NCBI GenBank assembly: GCA_949128115.1
Contig: OX421962.1
Location: 43,733,745 to 43,797,744, forward strand
Direction: 5' to 3'
Source of the DNA: Anaspis maculata
Taxonomy: Eukaryota; Arthropoda; Insecta; Coleoptera; Scraptiidae
DNA: 64,000 nt
A model generated the notes under the pieces. It saw only the letters and a list, made by a program, of their open reading frames with translations, had not been told where the DNA came from and searched no databases. Every line of letters starts with the position of its first letter. The stretch's first letter is position 1. A program made the position numbers and the translations under genes. Shown piece after piece: positions 46,478 to 56,975 of the stretch.

Positions 46478-46985
46478 AGAGGAGGGCGTTAGCGTGTAGA
46501 AGGCCGCTTCAGTCGGGTGATAACTCAACTGCAGCAACGTTGGCCGCTGCCAATAAGAGTTGGATGGGTGACTAGGTGTCTTTCATCTGATTCGAAGCCG
46601 GTCTGGAGCTCCTCCACGGGTGGTCTTAGGAAAACCCCCCGAGTATACATGCCTTCGGCCGGCGGTACGGCAATGAGTAGAGGATAACCGGCAGCGTGGT
46701 CGGGAGGCAGACGAAGTCAGGAACACACGCGCAGGGAGCGAGGATGTATCGGACATCCGCACCTGCGGTCCGGGGGGTGAAAGACGGAGTCAAGGTCAAC
46801 CGTGCGCTTGTCGGGCCCAGTGCTTGGATGGACCGACCATCAAACATCCAGGCCCCACATTGCGGCTCGGTGAGTTCGGCTGGTCTGGGAGAGAGGTATC
46901 AAGACCTAATAATGGGCCCAATAATGAGGCCTACGTGCCAGGTGGAACTGCGTTTCACCGACTCCCCAAAATGGAATCCAGAATG
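46478..46985 (+). repeat. GC-rich retroelement-like segment with a 5S-like motif
   Basis: GC-rich relative to its flanks. AGTTGGATGGGTGAC near 46558-46572 resembles the internal control region of 5S rRNA (5S genes carry TGGATGGGTGAC), with weak similarity just upstream. The segment is flanked by direct repeats GAGACGCTTGATAC (46464-46477 and 46986-46999), like a target duplication. It may be a 5S-derived SINE or a LINE piece. Frames on both strands show no known domain. Confidence 0.35.
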
Positions 46986-47419
46986 GAGACGCTTGATACG
47001 ACTGAAAAAAAAAATAGGAGGTGCCCTAAAAAAATAAGTTGCCTATGGCTCTTCAAAGTTTATCAAGATCAATATGTGTCACAGCGTCTCAGGTCGCAGC
47101 AAGGTGACACCACAACGAAAATAGGCGATCTTACCGCCAAAAGATACCCTAGGCTATTGCTTAGACATAGGCATGCAAAGTCCCAGCCCAACTTCATATT
47201 CTAAAAACCAAGAGCCTTGGGGTCCTTTTGAGAGTGCCTTCAAACGAATTAATTTTTAGAAAAAATCAATAACTTCTGGACGGTTGAAGCAAAGTGCAAG
47301 AACTAAACAAAATTATAATGACTGAGAAAGGGCAAATCCAAATAAGTTGAGATGTACAAGGAGTGCCATTCTAAAAAAACTGGCTTAGAAAATTGCTCTG
47401 CAAAAATGGGACACCTGTA

Positions 47420-48666
47420 CAGGGTGGTCCAGGTTTTAGTCGACAAACTTTGCAGGCTGATAGAGGATGAAAAAAGAAGTCGACTCACCCCAAAAAGTAC
47501 ATATCTGAAATGCATATTAAAAAAGTTACAGGCCTTCAAAGTTGCAGAAAAAAATTGTTTTTTTCTTGATAACTTTTGAACAGCTTGACCGATGTCGCTC
47601 AAATTTTGCACATATGGTTAACAAACACGTCTCTAGTGATTTCTTGAATTTTTTTTTTGTCAGAATGACGCAGTGTTGTAGATATGGAGGGGTACTAACC
47701 CTCTTACCCCCCTACTTTCTACGCCACTGGATATTTTGGAAAACCGTTAAAAGTATTGAATTTGGCGTTCAATTCTGAAGAGAAAATTGGCGTGTTATTG
47801 CTACATTTGGAGCAGCAGTTTCGGAGATATTTGTCTTTAACAGTTCAAAAACACCGAATTACGCAAATGTTTCAAAATTCGAGCAAGCTTTGATCCATTA
47901 ACTTTCAACTTTTTTTTCAATTCAAAGTTTATTGATCCATAATTTAGCTCATGAGAAATTGAAAATTGGTTGTGAGAATTTATAATTTCAGTAACGTGAC
48001 CAATAACAAAGGGCCCCTGGTTCTTGTTCTTACTAAACTTTCTAACTATCAGTAAGTGAATAGGTACCTACCTATTGAATATTTAATTGTTGCTGAAATT
48101 ATGAATTTTCACAACCAATTTTCAATTTCTCGAGCTAAATTATGGATCAATAAACTTTAAATTGTAAAAACTTCAAAAGTTGAAAGTTGATGGATCAAAG
48201 CTTGCTCGAATTTTGAAACATTTGCGTAATTCGGTGTTTTTGAACCTTCAAACACAAATATCTCCGAAACCGCTGCTCCAAATGTAGCAATAACACGCCA
48301 ATTTTCTCTTCAGAATTGAACGCCAAATTCAATACTTTCAACGGTTTTTCAAAATATTCAGTGGCGTAGAAAGTAGGGGGTAAGAGGGTTAGTACCCCCC
48401 CATATCTACGGCACTGCGTCATTTTGACAGAATTTTTTTCAAGAAATCACTGGAGACGTGTTTGTTACCCATATGTGCAAAATTTGAGCGACATCGGTCA
48501 AGCTGTTCAAAAGTTATCAAGAAAAAAACAATTTTTTTCTGCAACTTTGAAGGCTTGTAACTTTTTTAATATGCATTTTAGATATGTACTCTTTGGGGTG
48601 AGTCGACTTCTTTTTTCATCCTCTATCAGCCTGCAAAGTTTGTCGACTAAAACCTGGACCACCCTG
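47420..48666. mobile_element. 1.25-kb TA-flanked palindromic MITE
   Basis: The ends CAGGGTGGTCCAGGTTTTAG and its complement are flanked by TA (47418-47419, 48667-48668). Arms of about 570 bp match nearly throughout to a 100-bp centre at 47990-48092. The similar frames on the two strands (47303-47611 minus and 48424-48681 plus) are mirror copies of the arms, not genes. Confidence 0.9.
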
Positions 48667-49117
48667 TATAGGGCAACATAATTTTACAAATGGCACTTTG
48701 ACCTCGCGTTTGTATAGTGTCGTTTGCTTCATTTCGATAATCATTGTTGGCGTACCTAAGTGTAACTGAGTATTGAGTTTTCCCATATCAACGGATCAAT
48801 GACAGCGTCGGACTGGCAAATTTTGGCCTACCGGGCAAAGAATGGAAGTGGCCTCGAAATCGAAGGGAAGTCTGGGGGGCCGGTGTCCCAGTTAGCGCCG
48901 CAGCGGATTTTTTTAAATAATAATAGCAATAATGCTAATAATAATAATCAAAAAACGAAAGCTGCTGACCAAATTGTCGACAGATTTCTTCAAACTCAAT
49001 TTTTCTTATGAACAATGTTTTTTCTTAAAGAACCGTCGACTTAGTTCATAAGATGAAAGAACTGTGGTAAGGTTTTCACTGACGGAATGAATGACTTCTG
49101 AAATGAAAAGTACATAC

Positions 49118-49164
49118 TAGAAGGTGGTAGTTTTCTTCAGAAATGGAAGCTATACCACCTTCTA
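49118..49164. repeat. 47-bp hairpin
   Basis: TAGAAGGTGGTAG and CTACCACCTTCTA-like arms enclose a TTCTTCAGAAATGGAAGC loop. Related sequence recurs inverted near 55263-55302. Confidence 0.55.
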
Positions 49165-50211
49165 AAGTAAGTTCACTTGTACTGTGACTCTAGTTGGCTG
49201 GGCAAATTTTCTACTTTAGCATTGTATAGTGCGGTGGCCGGCCCGGCGTAAGTGCTCGTTTTGAAGAGCGACCCAATATCGCGGTATAAAGTTATGAGAC
49301 CTATACAGATCGATTTGTAGGAAAATTCTGCATTAGAAATGGAAATTCACGACTCTCTGCTGTGGTCGTGACTAATGTTGTAGCGGAAAAACGGAGGAAA
49401 ATGTTACTTTTCAAGCGCTACTTTTACCTTCTCTTATCTCAGTGTCTATGAGAGATATCGACCTGAAATTTTCATTAGCTGATAGCCCTTTCATTTCTCT
49501 GTAAAACTGTGTCTACAGGATCCGCCCGCTTTGACTGTTCATGATAGTAAATAGACCATTTCTACCGAGATGCCGGTTTTTCCAGGCATTTCTTCACGTT
49601 CAAAGCGCTATAAGTCGGTTACCGTATGAGATATCGAAAAAAAGTCTGATGTAAAAAAAGTCACAAATTTTGTAAGGAACATTTCATTCGCTGCATGTAT
49701 GCACTTATCTTCAATAATAACGCTTCCAGAAATAATTTTGTTCATCAATGCAAGCGCGCGCGCGCTACCGCTTGCATCGCCACCCCTTGCCTCTGCCACC
49801 CGCGAGTCCCTACAAGTAGGTACTCGTCAGTCGGCTATCCAAATTAGTACATTACATTATCAAACCAATTTTCGATATTAAGTTGTAGAATCTTTACAAA
49901 TCGATTTCTAGGAAAATTCTACATTAGAAGCTGGAATTACGGCTCGTTGCTGTGGTCGTGACTTAATTTGTGGGTAAAAATCCAAAAAAAAATCGCTACT
50001 TTTCAAGAGATGCTGCTCTTAGTTCAGTTTCTTTAGCAGATATCGTTCTGGAATTCGAATGAGCTGATAGCCCTACCTGTAGATGATCTATGAAACTGTA
50101 TGCCAGCATAATGCGCTATCCCAAATAATTCATATTACTCAATTAATAAATAAATATTGTCACAATTTTTTTTTTAATCATTGTAATCATCTAATACATC
50201 ATCATCTGTGT

Positions 50212-50812
50212 CTAATGGCAAAATGTTTCCACACAGCATCTTGCACTTGCATTCGGAAATGCAAAAAATTCCCTCGCTTTTGCAGATTCATTTTTGTGTA
50301 GAACAGTTTTTTTTTCGCTGCAAATAAGATTAATTAGACTTCTGATGGTGTCTGGGATTGGCGGTTTTGACATGAATATTGGATAGCAATCAACTTCCTT
50401 TTTTCCTACCACCACTCCTCCAAATTTAGAGGTGGCATTGAAGGTAATACCTAATTACCCATACCTAAGGTAATACCTAAGGTAATGGGTGATGATTGAA
50501 ACCCACTAATGGCTTACCGAAGAATATGCAGTCGAAAAGAATCTTCTGTCTGAGCAATTTCTGTGGCCGATTGTTTTGTATATTCAAAGTTAATTTGAGC
50601 CTTGCATCATTTAGATCAGCCGCATTTTGTTGCCTATATAGGAGCAATACAAATTTTCTGGCTGTGTTGATGCTCTTTTCAACATTCTTTTCTCCAAATC
50701 TTTGTAAATTGAGATTTTTCAAATTTTCAACGAAAAATGTCCCAAGCCGACTTTTTTCCGATATAAAAAAATTAATTTGCCGTGTCACATCCCGTAATTG
50801 CGTGATGTACAC
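50212..50812 (-). pseudogene. Decayed copy 1 of a TE-associated protein gene (left arm)
   Basis: On the minus strand the frame reads VTRQINFFISEKSRL, KNLNLQRFGEKNVEKSINTA, RKFVLLLYR and LNDARLKLTL to LLRQKILFDCIFFG. After a TAATACC-rich gap it continues GKKEVDCYPIFMSKPPIPDT and ends CCVETFCH. Order and spacing resemble the C-terminal half of a repeated arthropod protein family that has a CDALPAFH-x-TGCD motif upstream. That identification is from memory of the pattern. Its role is unknown. The upstream part is missing here. Confidence 0.55.
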
Positions 50813-50884
50813 ACGGTAATAATTATTAATTATTAATTACACATTACAATTATTGATTATTATTATTAATTAGAATAATTGTAA

Positions 50885-51486
50885 TTATTACACTTCTGGT
50901 TGGGATCGGTGGTTGTGTCAAAATATTGGATAGCAATTATCTTATTTTTTTTATCTATATTCCTCCAGGTTTAATTGTGGCATCGAAGGTGAAATGCTGT
51001 TAATTCAGATTTTCACTTAGAAATAAGCATCTGAAATAAAAATTGCGGAATAAACTATGTAAATATATCGCGTAAGAGAAATTATTCATTAGTGGCTTGA
51101 CGAGAAATATGCAATCGAAAAGAATCTTCCGTTGGAGGAATTTCTTTGAGCGATTCCGATTTTTTTTTGTGTAAAGTTGATTTCAGTCTCTCATCATTTA
51201 GATCAACAGAAAGTGTGTTGCTTATATAGATTCAACACAAATTTTCTTGCTATGTTGATGTTGTTTTCAATATTTTCTTCAGCAAATCTATGAAGGTCGA
51301 GATTTTTAGAGCTTGTGATAAAAAAGTGCATTTTTGCCGATTTAAAAAAAAAGAATTCCGCGTAATTGCATGAAAAGCTAGCAACGCATCACATGAGAAT
51401 TTTCTTAAAGCCTTAGCTATTTTGTTAACAGATATGAACCGCTTTTGATAAACAAGATAAACAAATTTGTAGAAAATTGTAGTCAA
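50885..51486 (-). pseudogene. Decayed copy 2, tandem and more diverged
   Basis: In the same orientation as copy 1 and next to it, this DNA matches copy 1 along its length (TGGATAGCAAT, AAAAGAATCTTC, CATCATTTAGATCA) with many changes. It retains an upstream part reading KIAKALRKFSCDALLAFHAI (51357-51430) and KCTFLSQALKISTF. A TGA interrupts the position of the PIF motif. Two tandem copies of unequal age lie in one arm only. Confidence 0.5.
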
Positions 51487-51528
51487 AAGCTGATGACACC
51501 GACAGCTTGATTTTACTTCTATATTTCT

Positions 51529-51650
51529 ATCGTGTGATCAAATGAATCCTTATTTTAGGTAGGCTGTGGCCTGGTCAAATTCAGGGGTGTGAAGCTGCGT
51601 TCGGTCAGGCCACAGCCTACCTAAATTAAGAATTCATTTGATCACACGAT
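51529..51650. repeat. Hairpin near the axis of the 4.8-kb foldback
   Basis: ATCGTGTGATCAAATGAAT and GGTAGGCTGTGGCCTG are mirrored at 51605-51650. The loop is about 30 nt. The centre (51590) is close to the midpoint of the enclosing element. Confidence 0.75.
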
Positions 51651-51825
51651 ATTTCAATGGCGATAGTTTCGCAGCAAGAAAAATATTCATGGAGAAGGGA
51701 CATAACACTTCTTCAACAAATAAAAAGCGATTCGTGCCTGTCCACAAAATAGCAAAGGCTTCAGAGAAATTGTTATGCGATGCGTTGCCAGCTTTTCACA
51801 CAATAGAGTAGGTATTGTGTGTATA

Positions 51826-52013
51826 GGAGCGGTGGTAGCCGAGTGGTACAGGTGATGGCAAGCCAAACCATTCGCGCTGCCCTGTGTGGGTTCGAATCCT
51901 ACTTCATCCATGGATATTTTGTGCTGTCCCCGAGGTTGCATGGTAGAGCAGCTTATAGCTGAATGCCGCCTCGTAAAATAAGACAATTAAATAAATAAAT
52001 AAATAAATAAATA
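51826..52013 (+). mobile_element. tRNA-derived SINE with AAAT tail
   Basis: A-box-like GGTAGCCGAGTGGTACA and an exact B-box GGTTCGAATCC (about 51889-51899) give a tRNA-like head. A body of about 75 bp and an (AAAT)n tail (51985-52013) follow. The head most resembles a long-variable-arm tRNA such as Ser or Leu. It is unlike the SINE at 44095 in body and tail, so at least two families are present. Confidence 0.8.
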
Positions 52014-52335
52014 AGTATTATACTTTTGAAAAAAATATTTTGTTTTCGATGGAATCGGAAATTATATTGAAAATAAGCTGACCCGTATTTTTTTATTTTG
52101 CCATAAATCGTATCGTTTGGCCGCAATAAATAAACGAAATTCCTATATTCTGCCTATTTCTGACGTCATTTACACAGGCAGTATAGGCGGCGACTCGCTG
52201 TGACGTCAGAACTAGTTGATGTTGTTTATTTATTACGCCCAAACGATACGAGTTTTGACTAAATAAAAAAACACGGGTCAATTATTTTTCAATCTAGTTT
52301 CCATTTCAATCGAAAAAAATTTTAGTAAAATACTC
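52014..52335. mobile_element. Palindromic MITE splitting copy 3
   Basis: TATTGAAAATAAGCTGACCC and its mirror, ACACGGGTCAATTATTTTTC, extend through CGTATCGTTTGG and AAATAAACAA blocks. With the SINE it accounts for the insertion between the FH and TGCD codons. The left portion near 51809-51825 may belong to its left end, with the SINE inserted into it. Confidence 0.6.
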
Positions 52336-53485
52336 CATTACGGGATGCGACACGACAAATTCATTTTTTTAAATCTGAAAAAAGTCGGCTTGGGACATTT
52401 CTGTTGAAAATTCGAAAAATCTCAATTTACAAAGATTTGGAGAAGAGAATGTTGAAAAGAGCATCAACACAGCCAGAAAATTTGTATTGCTCCTATATAG
52501 GCAACAAAATGCGGCTGATCTAAATGATGCAAGGCTTAAATTAACTTTGAACATACAAAACAACTGGCCACAGAAATTCCTCAGACAGAAGATTCTTTTC
52601 GACTGCATATTCTTCGGTAAGCCATTAGTGGGTTTTAATTATTACCCATCATCTTAGGTATTACCTTAGGTATTAATACCTTAGGTATGGGTAATACCAT
52701 AGGTATTACCTTCGATGCCACCTCTAAATTTGGAGGGGTGGTGGTAGGAAAAAAGGAAGTTGATTGCTATCCAATATTCATGTCAAAACCGCCAATCCCA
52801 GATACCATCAGAAGTCTAATTAATCTTATTTGCAGCGAAAAAAAAACTGTTCTACACAAAAAAGCATCTGCAAAAGCGAGGGAATTTTTTGCATTCCCAA
52901 ATGCAAGTGCAAGATGCTGTGTGAAAACATTTTGCCATTAGACACAGATGATGATGATGTATTAGATGAATACAATGATTTTTAAAAAATTTGTCATACA
53001 GTTTCACAGATCATCTACAGGTAGGGCTATCAGCTCATTCGAATTTCAGATCGATATCTGCTAAAGAAACTGAACTAAGAGCAGCATCTCTTGAAAAGTA
53101 GCGATTTTCTTGGATTTTTACCCACAAATTAAGTCACGACCCACAGCAACGAGTCGTAATTCCAACTTCTAATGTAGAATTTTCCTAGAAATCGATTTGT
53201 AAAGGTTCTACAACTTAATATCGAAAATTGGTTTGATAATGTAATGTACTAATTTGGATAGCCGACTGACGAGTACCTACTTGTAGGGACTCGCGGGTGG
53301 CAGAGGCAAGGGGTGGCGATGCGAGCGGTAGCGCGCGCGCGCTTACATTGACGAACAAAATAATTTCTGGAAGCGTTATTATTGAAGATAAGTGCATACA
53401 TGCAGCGAATGAAATGTTCCTTACAAAATTTGTGACTTTTTTTACATCAGACTTTTTTTCGATATCTCATACGGTAACCGACTTA

Positions 53486-53622
53486 CGGCTCGATACCAAG
53501 TTGGAGCTGAGACCGCCGTAAGTACGGTTGCCATAGAAACGGCGGATACCAACCAATCAGACTGCTGTATTTGGCGAGTTACGCCGTCCCAAACTTTGCG
53601 CCTGCAACTTGGTATCGAGCCC
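53486..53622. mobile_element. PIF/Harbinger-like MITE with TTA duplication, copy B
   Basis: CGGCTCGATACCAAGTTG and CAACTTGGTATCGAGCCC are inverted. TTA flanks it (53483-53485, 53623-53625). The mirror arm at 49609-49622 reads straight through (CTATAAGTCGG), an exact empty site. It matches copy A at 24887 in its interior (AACCAATCAGA, GCCGTCCCAAACTTTGCG). Confidence 0.88.
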
Positions 53623-55613
53623 TTATAGCGCTTTGAACGTGAAGAAATGCCTGGAAAAACCGGCATCTCGGTAGAAATGGTCTATTTACTATCATGAACA
53701 GTCAAAGCGGGCGGATTCTGTAGACACAGTTTTACAGAGAAATGAAAGGGCTATCAGCTGATAAAAATTTCAGGTCGATATCTCTCATAGACACTGAGAT
53801 AAGAGAAGGTAAAAGTAGCGCTTGAAAAGTAACATTTTCCTCCGTTTTTCCGCTACAACATTAGTCACGACCACAGCAGAGAGTCGTGAATTTCCATTTC
53901 TTATGCAGAATTTTCCTACAAATCGATCTGTATAGGTCTCATAACTTTATACCGCGATATTGGGTTAATGACACCTTTTGCATCCTCGGCCGCCGCACTA
54001 TGTAGGCTTGCCGCCTTTTCACTTGGTGTGAAACTGACTTCTCTGGAAGTAAAGATATATTTCTTATCAAATTGATATTAAAATCTTGGAAAACTGACCT
54101 GGTCATAAGTGGACGTGCGACTGGGGGGACGCAGAGCTGTGTTACCGTCATGTAGACACCAAAAGAGCACGGGGCGGCCGCAAATCTGAGTCATCTTGAC
54201 GGCGGCCCATTCAGGGTCGACAAAAACTCGTCCCAGGAAGCCCCAAAACGAAAGCAAATTGCAAATTGAAGGTACTTACATCAATTTCGGTTCAATACGC
54301 AACTTTGAGCGGCTGGGTTTTCTGAAATTTGGTTTAATTTACTTTTTACACGTAAATTCTTTTGCCAATGACAGACTGCACGGCGATCCTTGTGTCGCCC
54401 ATAATAATTCTTCAGGGTTTGGCTTGTATTTTTGACTGGGAGAGGCGAAAGGGTTGATGATTGCATGGGGCCCCTTTTTTGGACGAAGGGCATTGTATAC
54501 GCTTTAATTTGAAGCATCGAAAGTTGAACCGGCTTCAAGAGGTTAGGAATATTTTTCACAACTGTCAAATGTCAAGGCTCTCTTGATTTATTTGTTCATT
54601 GGCGAAAATTAAAAACAGGTCGAAAAATTGTTACATTTTCCAATAAAATGGAAAAAAGCGTCAGACATCACGTCCCGCAAAAATGTTCCGGCTATCTGCA
54701 AAGGAAATACGCAAAAAATGTGTTTCAAAACTGGTCCGGCCAGAGCAGCCAACTGCAAAGTTTTGGGAATTTTCTATATTTCACATTTGGAAACTTAGAA
54801 ACAAAATCTCATAGCCGACTAGAATCACGGTACAAGTGAACCTACTATAGTATGTACTTTTCATTTGAAAAGTCATTCGTTCTGTCAGTGGAACAGGGAT
54901 CACGCAGTGGAAACCTTTCAACAGTTCTTTCATCTTATGAACTGAGTCGACGGTTCTTTAAGAAAGAACATTGTTTATAAATTAACATTGAGCTTGCCGA
55001 AAGGCGAAAAGAAACCAGCAGGGTTTGGCTATCGTTTGATGTCTCCCGGCTGCAGAGGTATGTTGTTGAACATCTATACAAGTCTCTTGGTAGAGTATTT
55101 CTTTGATTTTACGGAAATAACAGACAGTTTTTTTGTATAATTTTTTCTTGTTATATATTGCCAACGTTTCTTTCTTTTCTTGGTAGTTTTACAGAAAATT
55201 CACGTCTGGTATGCTGTACTGGAGAGCTAAAATAATATAGCGAAACACTGTGTCTACAGCTTCCATTTCTGAGGAAAACTACCACCTTCTAATATGTATT
55301 TTTCATTTGAAAAGTCATTCGTTCCGTCAGTGGAAACCTTTCCACAGTTCTTTCATCAAATTGTTTTGCTTGAAATGAGGCAAGAATTTTTTTTTGCCGT
55401 GCATCAACTACTAGGTTATTAGCAGGATTTTCAGTGGGGGTTTTTCAGTAACGATAAAGTGATCACGATAACTCTGACGGAATCATGTCATTCCACGACT
55501 AGTGACTATTAAGAAATAATCAATGCATGATAGATGCATGCACAAATAAAAGTGGACCAGACTTCGATACAAAATTTGGATTTTTTTTTGTAAAATTTTT
55601 GTACAATTTTTGG

Positions 55614-55866
55614 TAATTGTTGACGACGACTACTTCTCGACTAGCATTTTCTAAGAGTTAGGCAACCACTTAAACAGCTATATAGGACGCTGCCTTCTTG
55701 CATGTACTTACGTCCTAGGACAAGTAATGGAAAGAAGGGGCATTTTACAGTGGAAATAGTGGTTTCCCCAGGAAACTACGGTCGACGAACGTGATGTTGT
55801 GGTGGTGTCTACCTACCGTGAAAAGTTGGTCGCTGAAGTCGAGAAGTAGTGGTCGTCAACAATTAC
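55614..55866. repeat. Small inverted repeat near the end of the hAT composite
   Basis: GTAATTGTTGACGACGACTA, then CTTCTCGAC, at 55614-55644 is mirrored at 55837-55866. The spacer is about 190 bp. Confidence 0.65.
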
Positions 55867-55972
55867 CCAATTTTTTTCCAAGTGTGAACAATTTGGCCTC
55901 CAAACTGAGGATTGGCCTACCGTTGCCCGGTGGGTCAATCCGACCATCCCAGAGTCCGACACTGATCAATGA

Positions 55973-56459
55973 CTCGATCACCTGTATAAAGAAACGATCC
56001 GCTGCTATAAAAAATACTTGCTGCTTATTGTACTGTGGCGTCGTCTATCGGCCAGTACCAAAAGGTTAGGAAGGCGCCTCATTGTATATTTTCACTCAAA
56101 TAACGCTTGAACTCAAAGATAGCAACAGCAACAGCAAAGTAATAGCAACTATTCTTGGCTATGGGCTATGGCATTTAACAAAGTTGACCTCGGGTTTCGG
56201 GTTGGAGTTGACCCCGCCAGGATGGAAATACTGGGCCTTACTATGTGATATGTGACTGGAGTAGATACTTGACTTGGACACACAATAAGCTTGCCCCAGT
56301 TTCACTTCATACCTTGACTTGGCACATTGCTTTACACCTTTATGAGAATGAAATGAGGCGTCTTCACAATAGAGAAAACATTTGTTTGGAGGATTATTTG
56401 TACAGTGTGGCAACGCAGCACTCCACGTGGAGTAGACGAGTGCTTGTCAAGTAACAACA
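55973..56459. other. No recognised gene
   Basis: Small frames on both strands without known motifs. Probably intergenic sequence 5' of groucho. Confidence 0.4.
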
Positions 56460-56939
56460 GGCGTGGTATGCCGAATCCGCGTAGGTGATTGGCCGACGGG
56501 CCTGTGACGTGTTTCTCCATCAACCACGTGGGTCAAACTCTCCCGCCGCTTAACAGTCGCGGCAGATGAGCCCGGACTTGAGCTAAAGTTGTGTGTATGT
56601 GTGTTGGGGCCATCGCTTGTGGAGGTAGTGGTAGTACGCCGCGTTTTAACAATGGACTCTTGTGCGCAGAATAGTGAGTGCGTGGTTTCCATCTTCGACG
56701 AAAAATCATAGCAAAATTGGCGCGCTGCCGTCCACATTTTGTGAGATAGCCGGCGTTGTGGTCGTAGGTATAAGCGGTAACACACGAGCGCAGTGGTGCA
56801 GTGTTTTGTTTTCGGGGTAAAGTGTCACCGCTAGTGATGATCATCACCGGTAACCGGTGATAGGAGGTGGGAACAAGCGTGGTTGGAGGAGTAGAAAAGC
56901 GGGCAGCAGCAGAAGCAGCGTCGAAATTGTAAACCAGCC
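56460..56939 (+). promoter_or_regulatory. GC-rich promoter and 5' UTR of groucho (putative)
   Basis: Composition changes sharply to GC-rich with many CpG. Possible elements are GATTGG (inverted CCAAT) at 56489, TGACGTG at 56506, the palindromic E-box CCACGTGG at 56524 and a GTAACCGGTGAT region near 56855. No TATA box is obvious, which fits a housekeeping or developmental initiator/DPE-type promoter. The start site cannot be fixed by eye. The long minus-strand frames here (56447-56967) are likely products of the GC-rich composition. Confidence 0.45.
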
Positions 56940-56975
56940 ATGTACCCCACCCCGGCCCGGCACCCATCTGCCGCG
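56940..56975 (+). CDS. First coding exon of groucho (partial gene)
   Basis: ATG at 56940 opens MYPTPARHPSAA, followed at once by the consensus donor GTAAGT (GCG|GTAAGT, phase 0). Groucho/TLE corepressors have this kind of short leader; Drosophila Groucho begins MYPSPVRHPAAGG. Known family members continue into a Gln-rich tetramerisation domain and a C-terminal WD40 propeller and act as nuclear corepressors for Hairy-type and other DNA-binding repressors. Those parts are not in this window. The exon sits at the end of a CpG-rich tract with no upstream in-frame repeat. The call rests on 12 residues plus the donor, so a chance match is possible. No second exon was found downstream, implying an intron 1 longer than 7 kb. 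Confidence 0.65.

Larger units (their letters stand above)
51743..52941 (+). pseudogene. Decayed copy 3 of the TE-associated protein gene (right arm)
   Basis: The plus-strand frame reads HKIAKASEKLLCDALPAFHT at 51743-51802. It is broken by a 530-bp insertion and resumes at 52334 with SITGCDTTNSFF, completing the FH-x-TGCD motif. It then shifts frame and matches copy 1 (KNLNLQRFGEENVEKS, ARKFVLLLYR, LRQKILFDCIFFG, GKKEVDCYPIFMSKPPIPDT, ending CCVKTFCH at 52941). Stops and shifts show it is dead. It is the only copy with all segments in order. Confidence 0.6.
49227..54000. mobile_element. 4.77-kb foldback element, TAGTGCGG ends, 4-bp duplication TGTA
   Basis: The ends TAGTGCGGTGGCC and GGCCGCCGCACTA are inverted. 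TGTA is duplicated at 49223-49226 and 54001-54004, and the solo copy near 58909-58920 shows the single unoccupied TGTA site. Arms of about 1.5-2 kb match closely, including GCGCGCGCGCT, TTACTTTTCAAGCGCTAC-like and CTGATAGCCCT blocks. The arms hold inverted copies of a decayed protein gene. A hairpin at 51529-51650 marks the approximate axis. Confidence 0.85.
49166..54846. mobile_element. About 0.9-kb TIR element split by a 4.8-kb palindrome
   Basis: The outer pieces 49166-49226 and 54005-54846 together match the uninterrupted copy at 58102-58971 in inverted orientation. The ends are AGTAAGTTCACTTGTACTG and CAAGTGAACCTACT. Removing 49227-54000 and one TGTA restores the order seen in the solo copy. 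The class is unknown. Confidence 0.8.
48803..55964. mobile_element. 7.16-kb hAT-ended composite with TSD ATCAATGA
   Basis: The left end CAGCGTCGGACT and right end AGTCCGACACTG are inverted with one difference. Perfect 8-bp repeats ATCAATGA flank them (48795-48802 and 55965-55972). Inner GCCTACCGGGCA and GCCCGGTGGG blocks are also mirrored. The unit contains at least four levels of later insertions and no hAT transposase frame. The intact duplication shows that both ends belong to one insertion. Confidence 0.85.

Noticed and set aside
47303..47611. Matching frames of about 100 and 85 codons at 47303-47611 and 48424-48681
   Set aside because: They are the same sequence in the two arms of a palindromic MITE and cross its terminal repeat, so similarity is not evidence of a gene.
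56447..56967. Long minus-strand frames of 112 and 144 codons near the groucho exon
   Set aside because: They run antisense through a GC-rich promoter-like stretch with few stops expected and have no domain or splice context.
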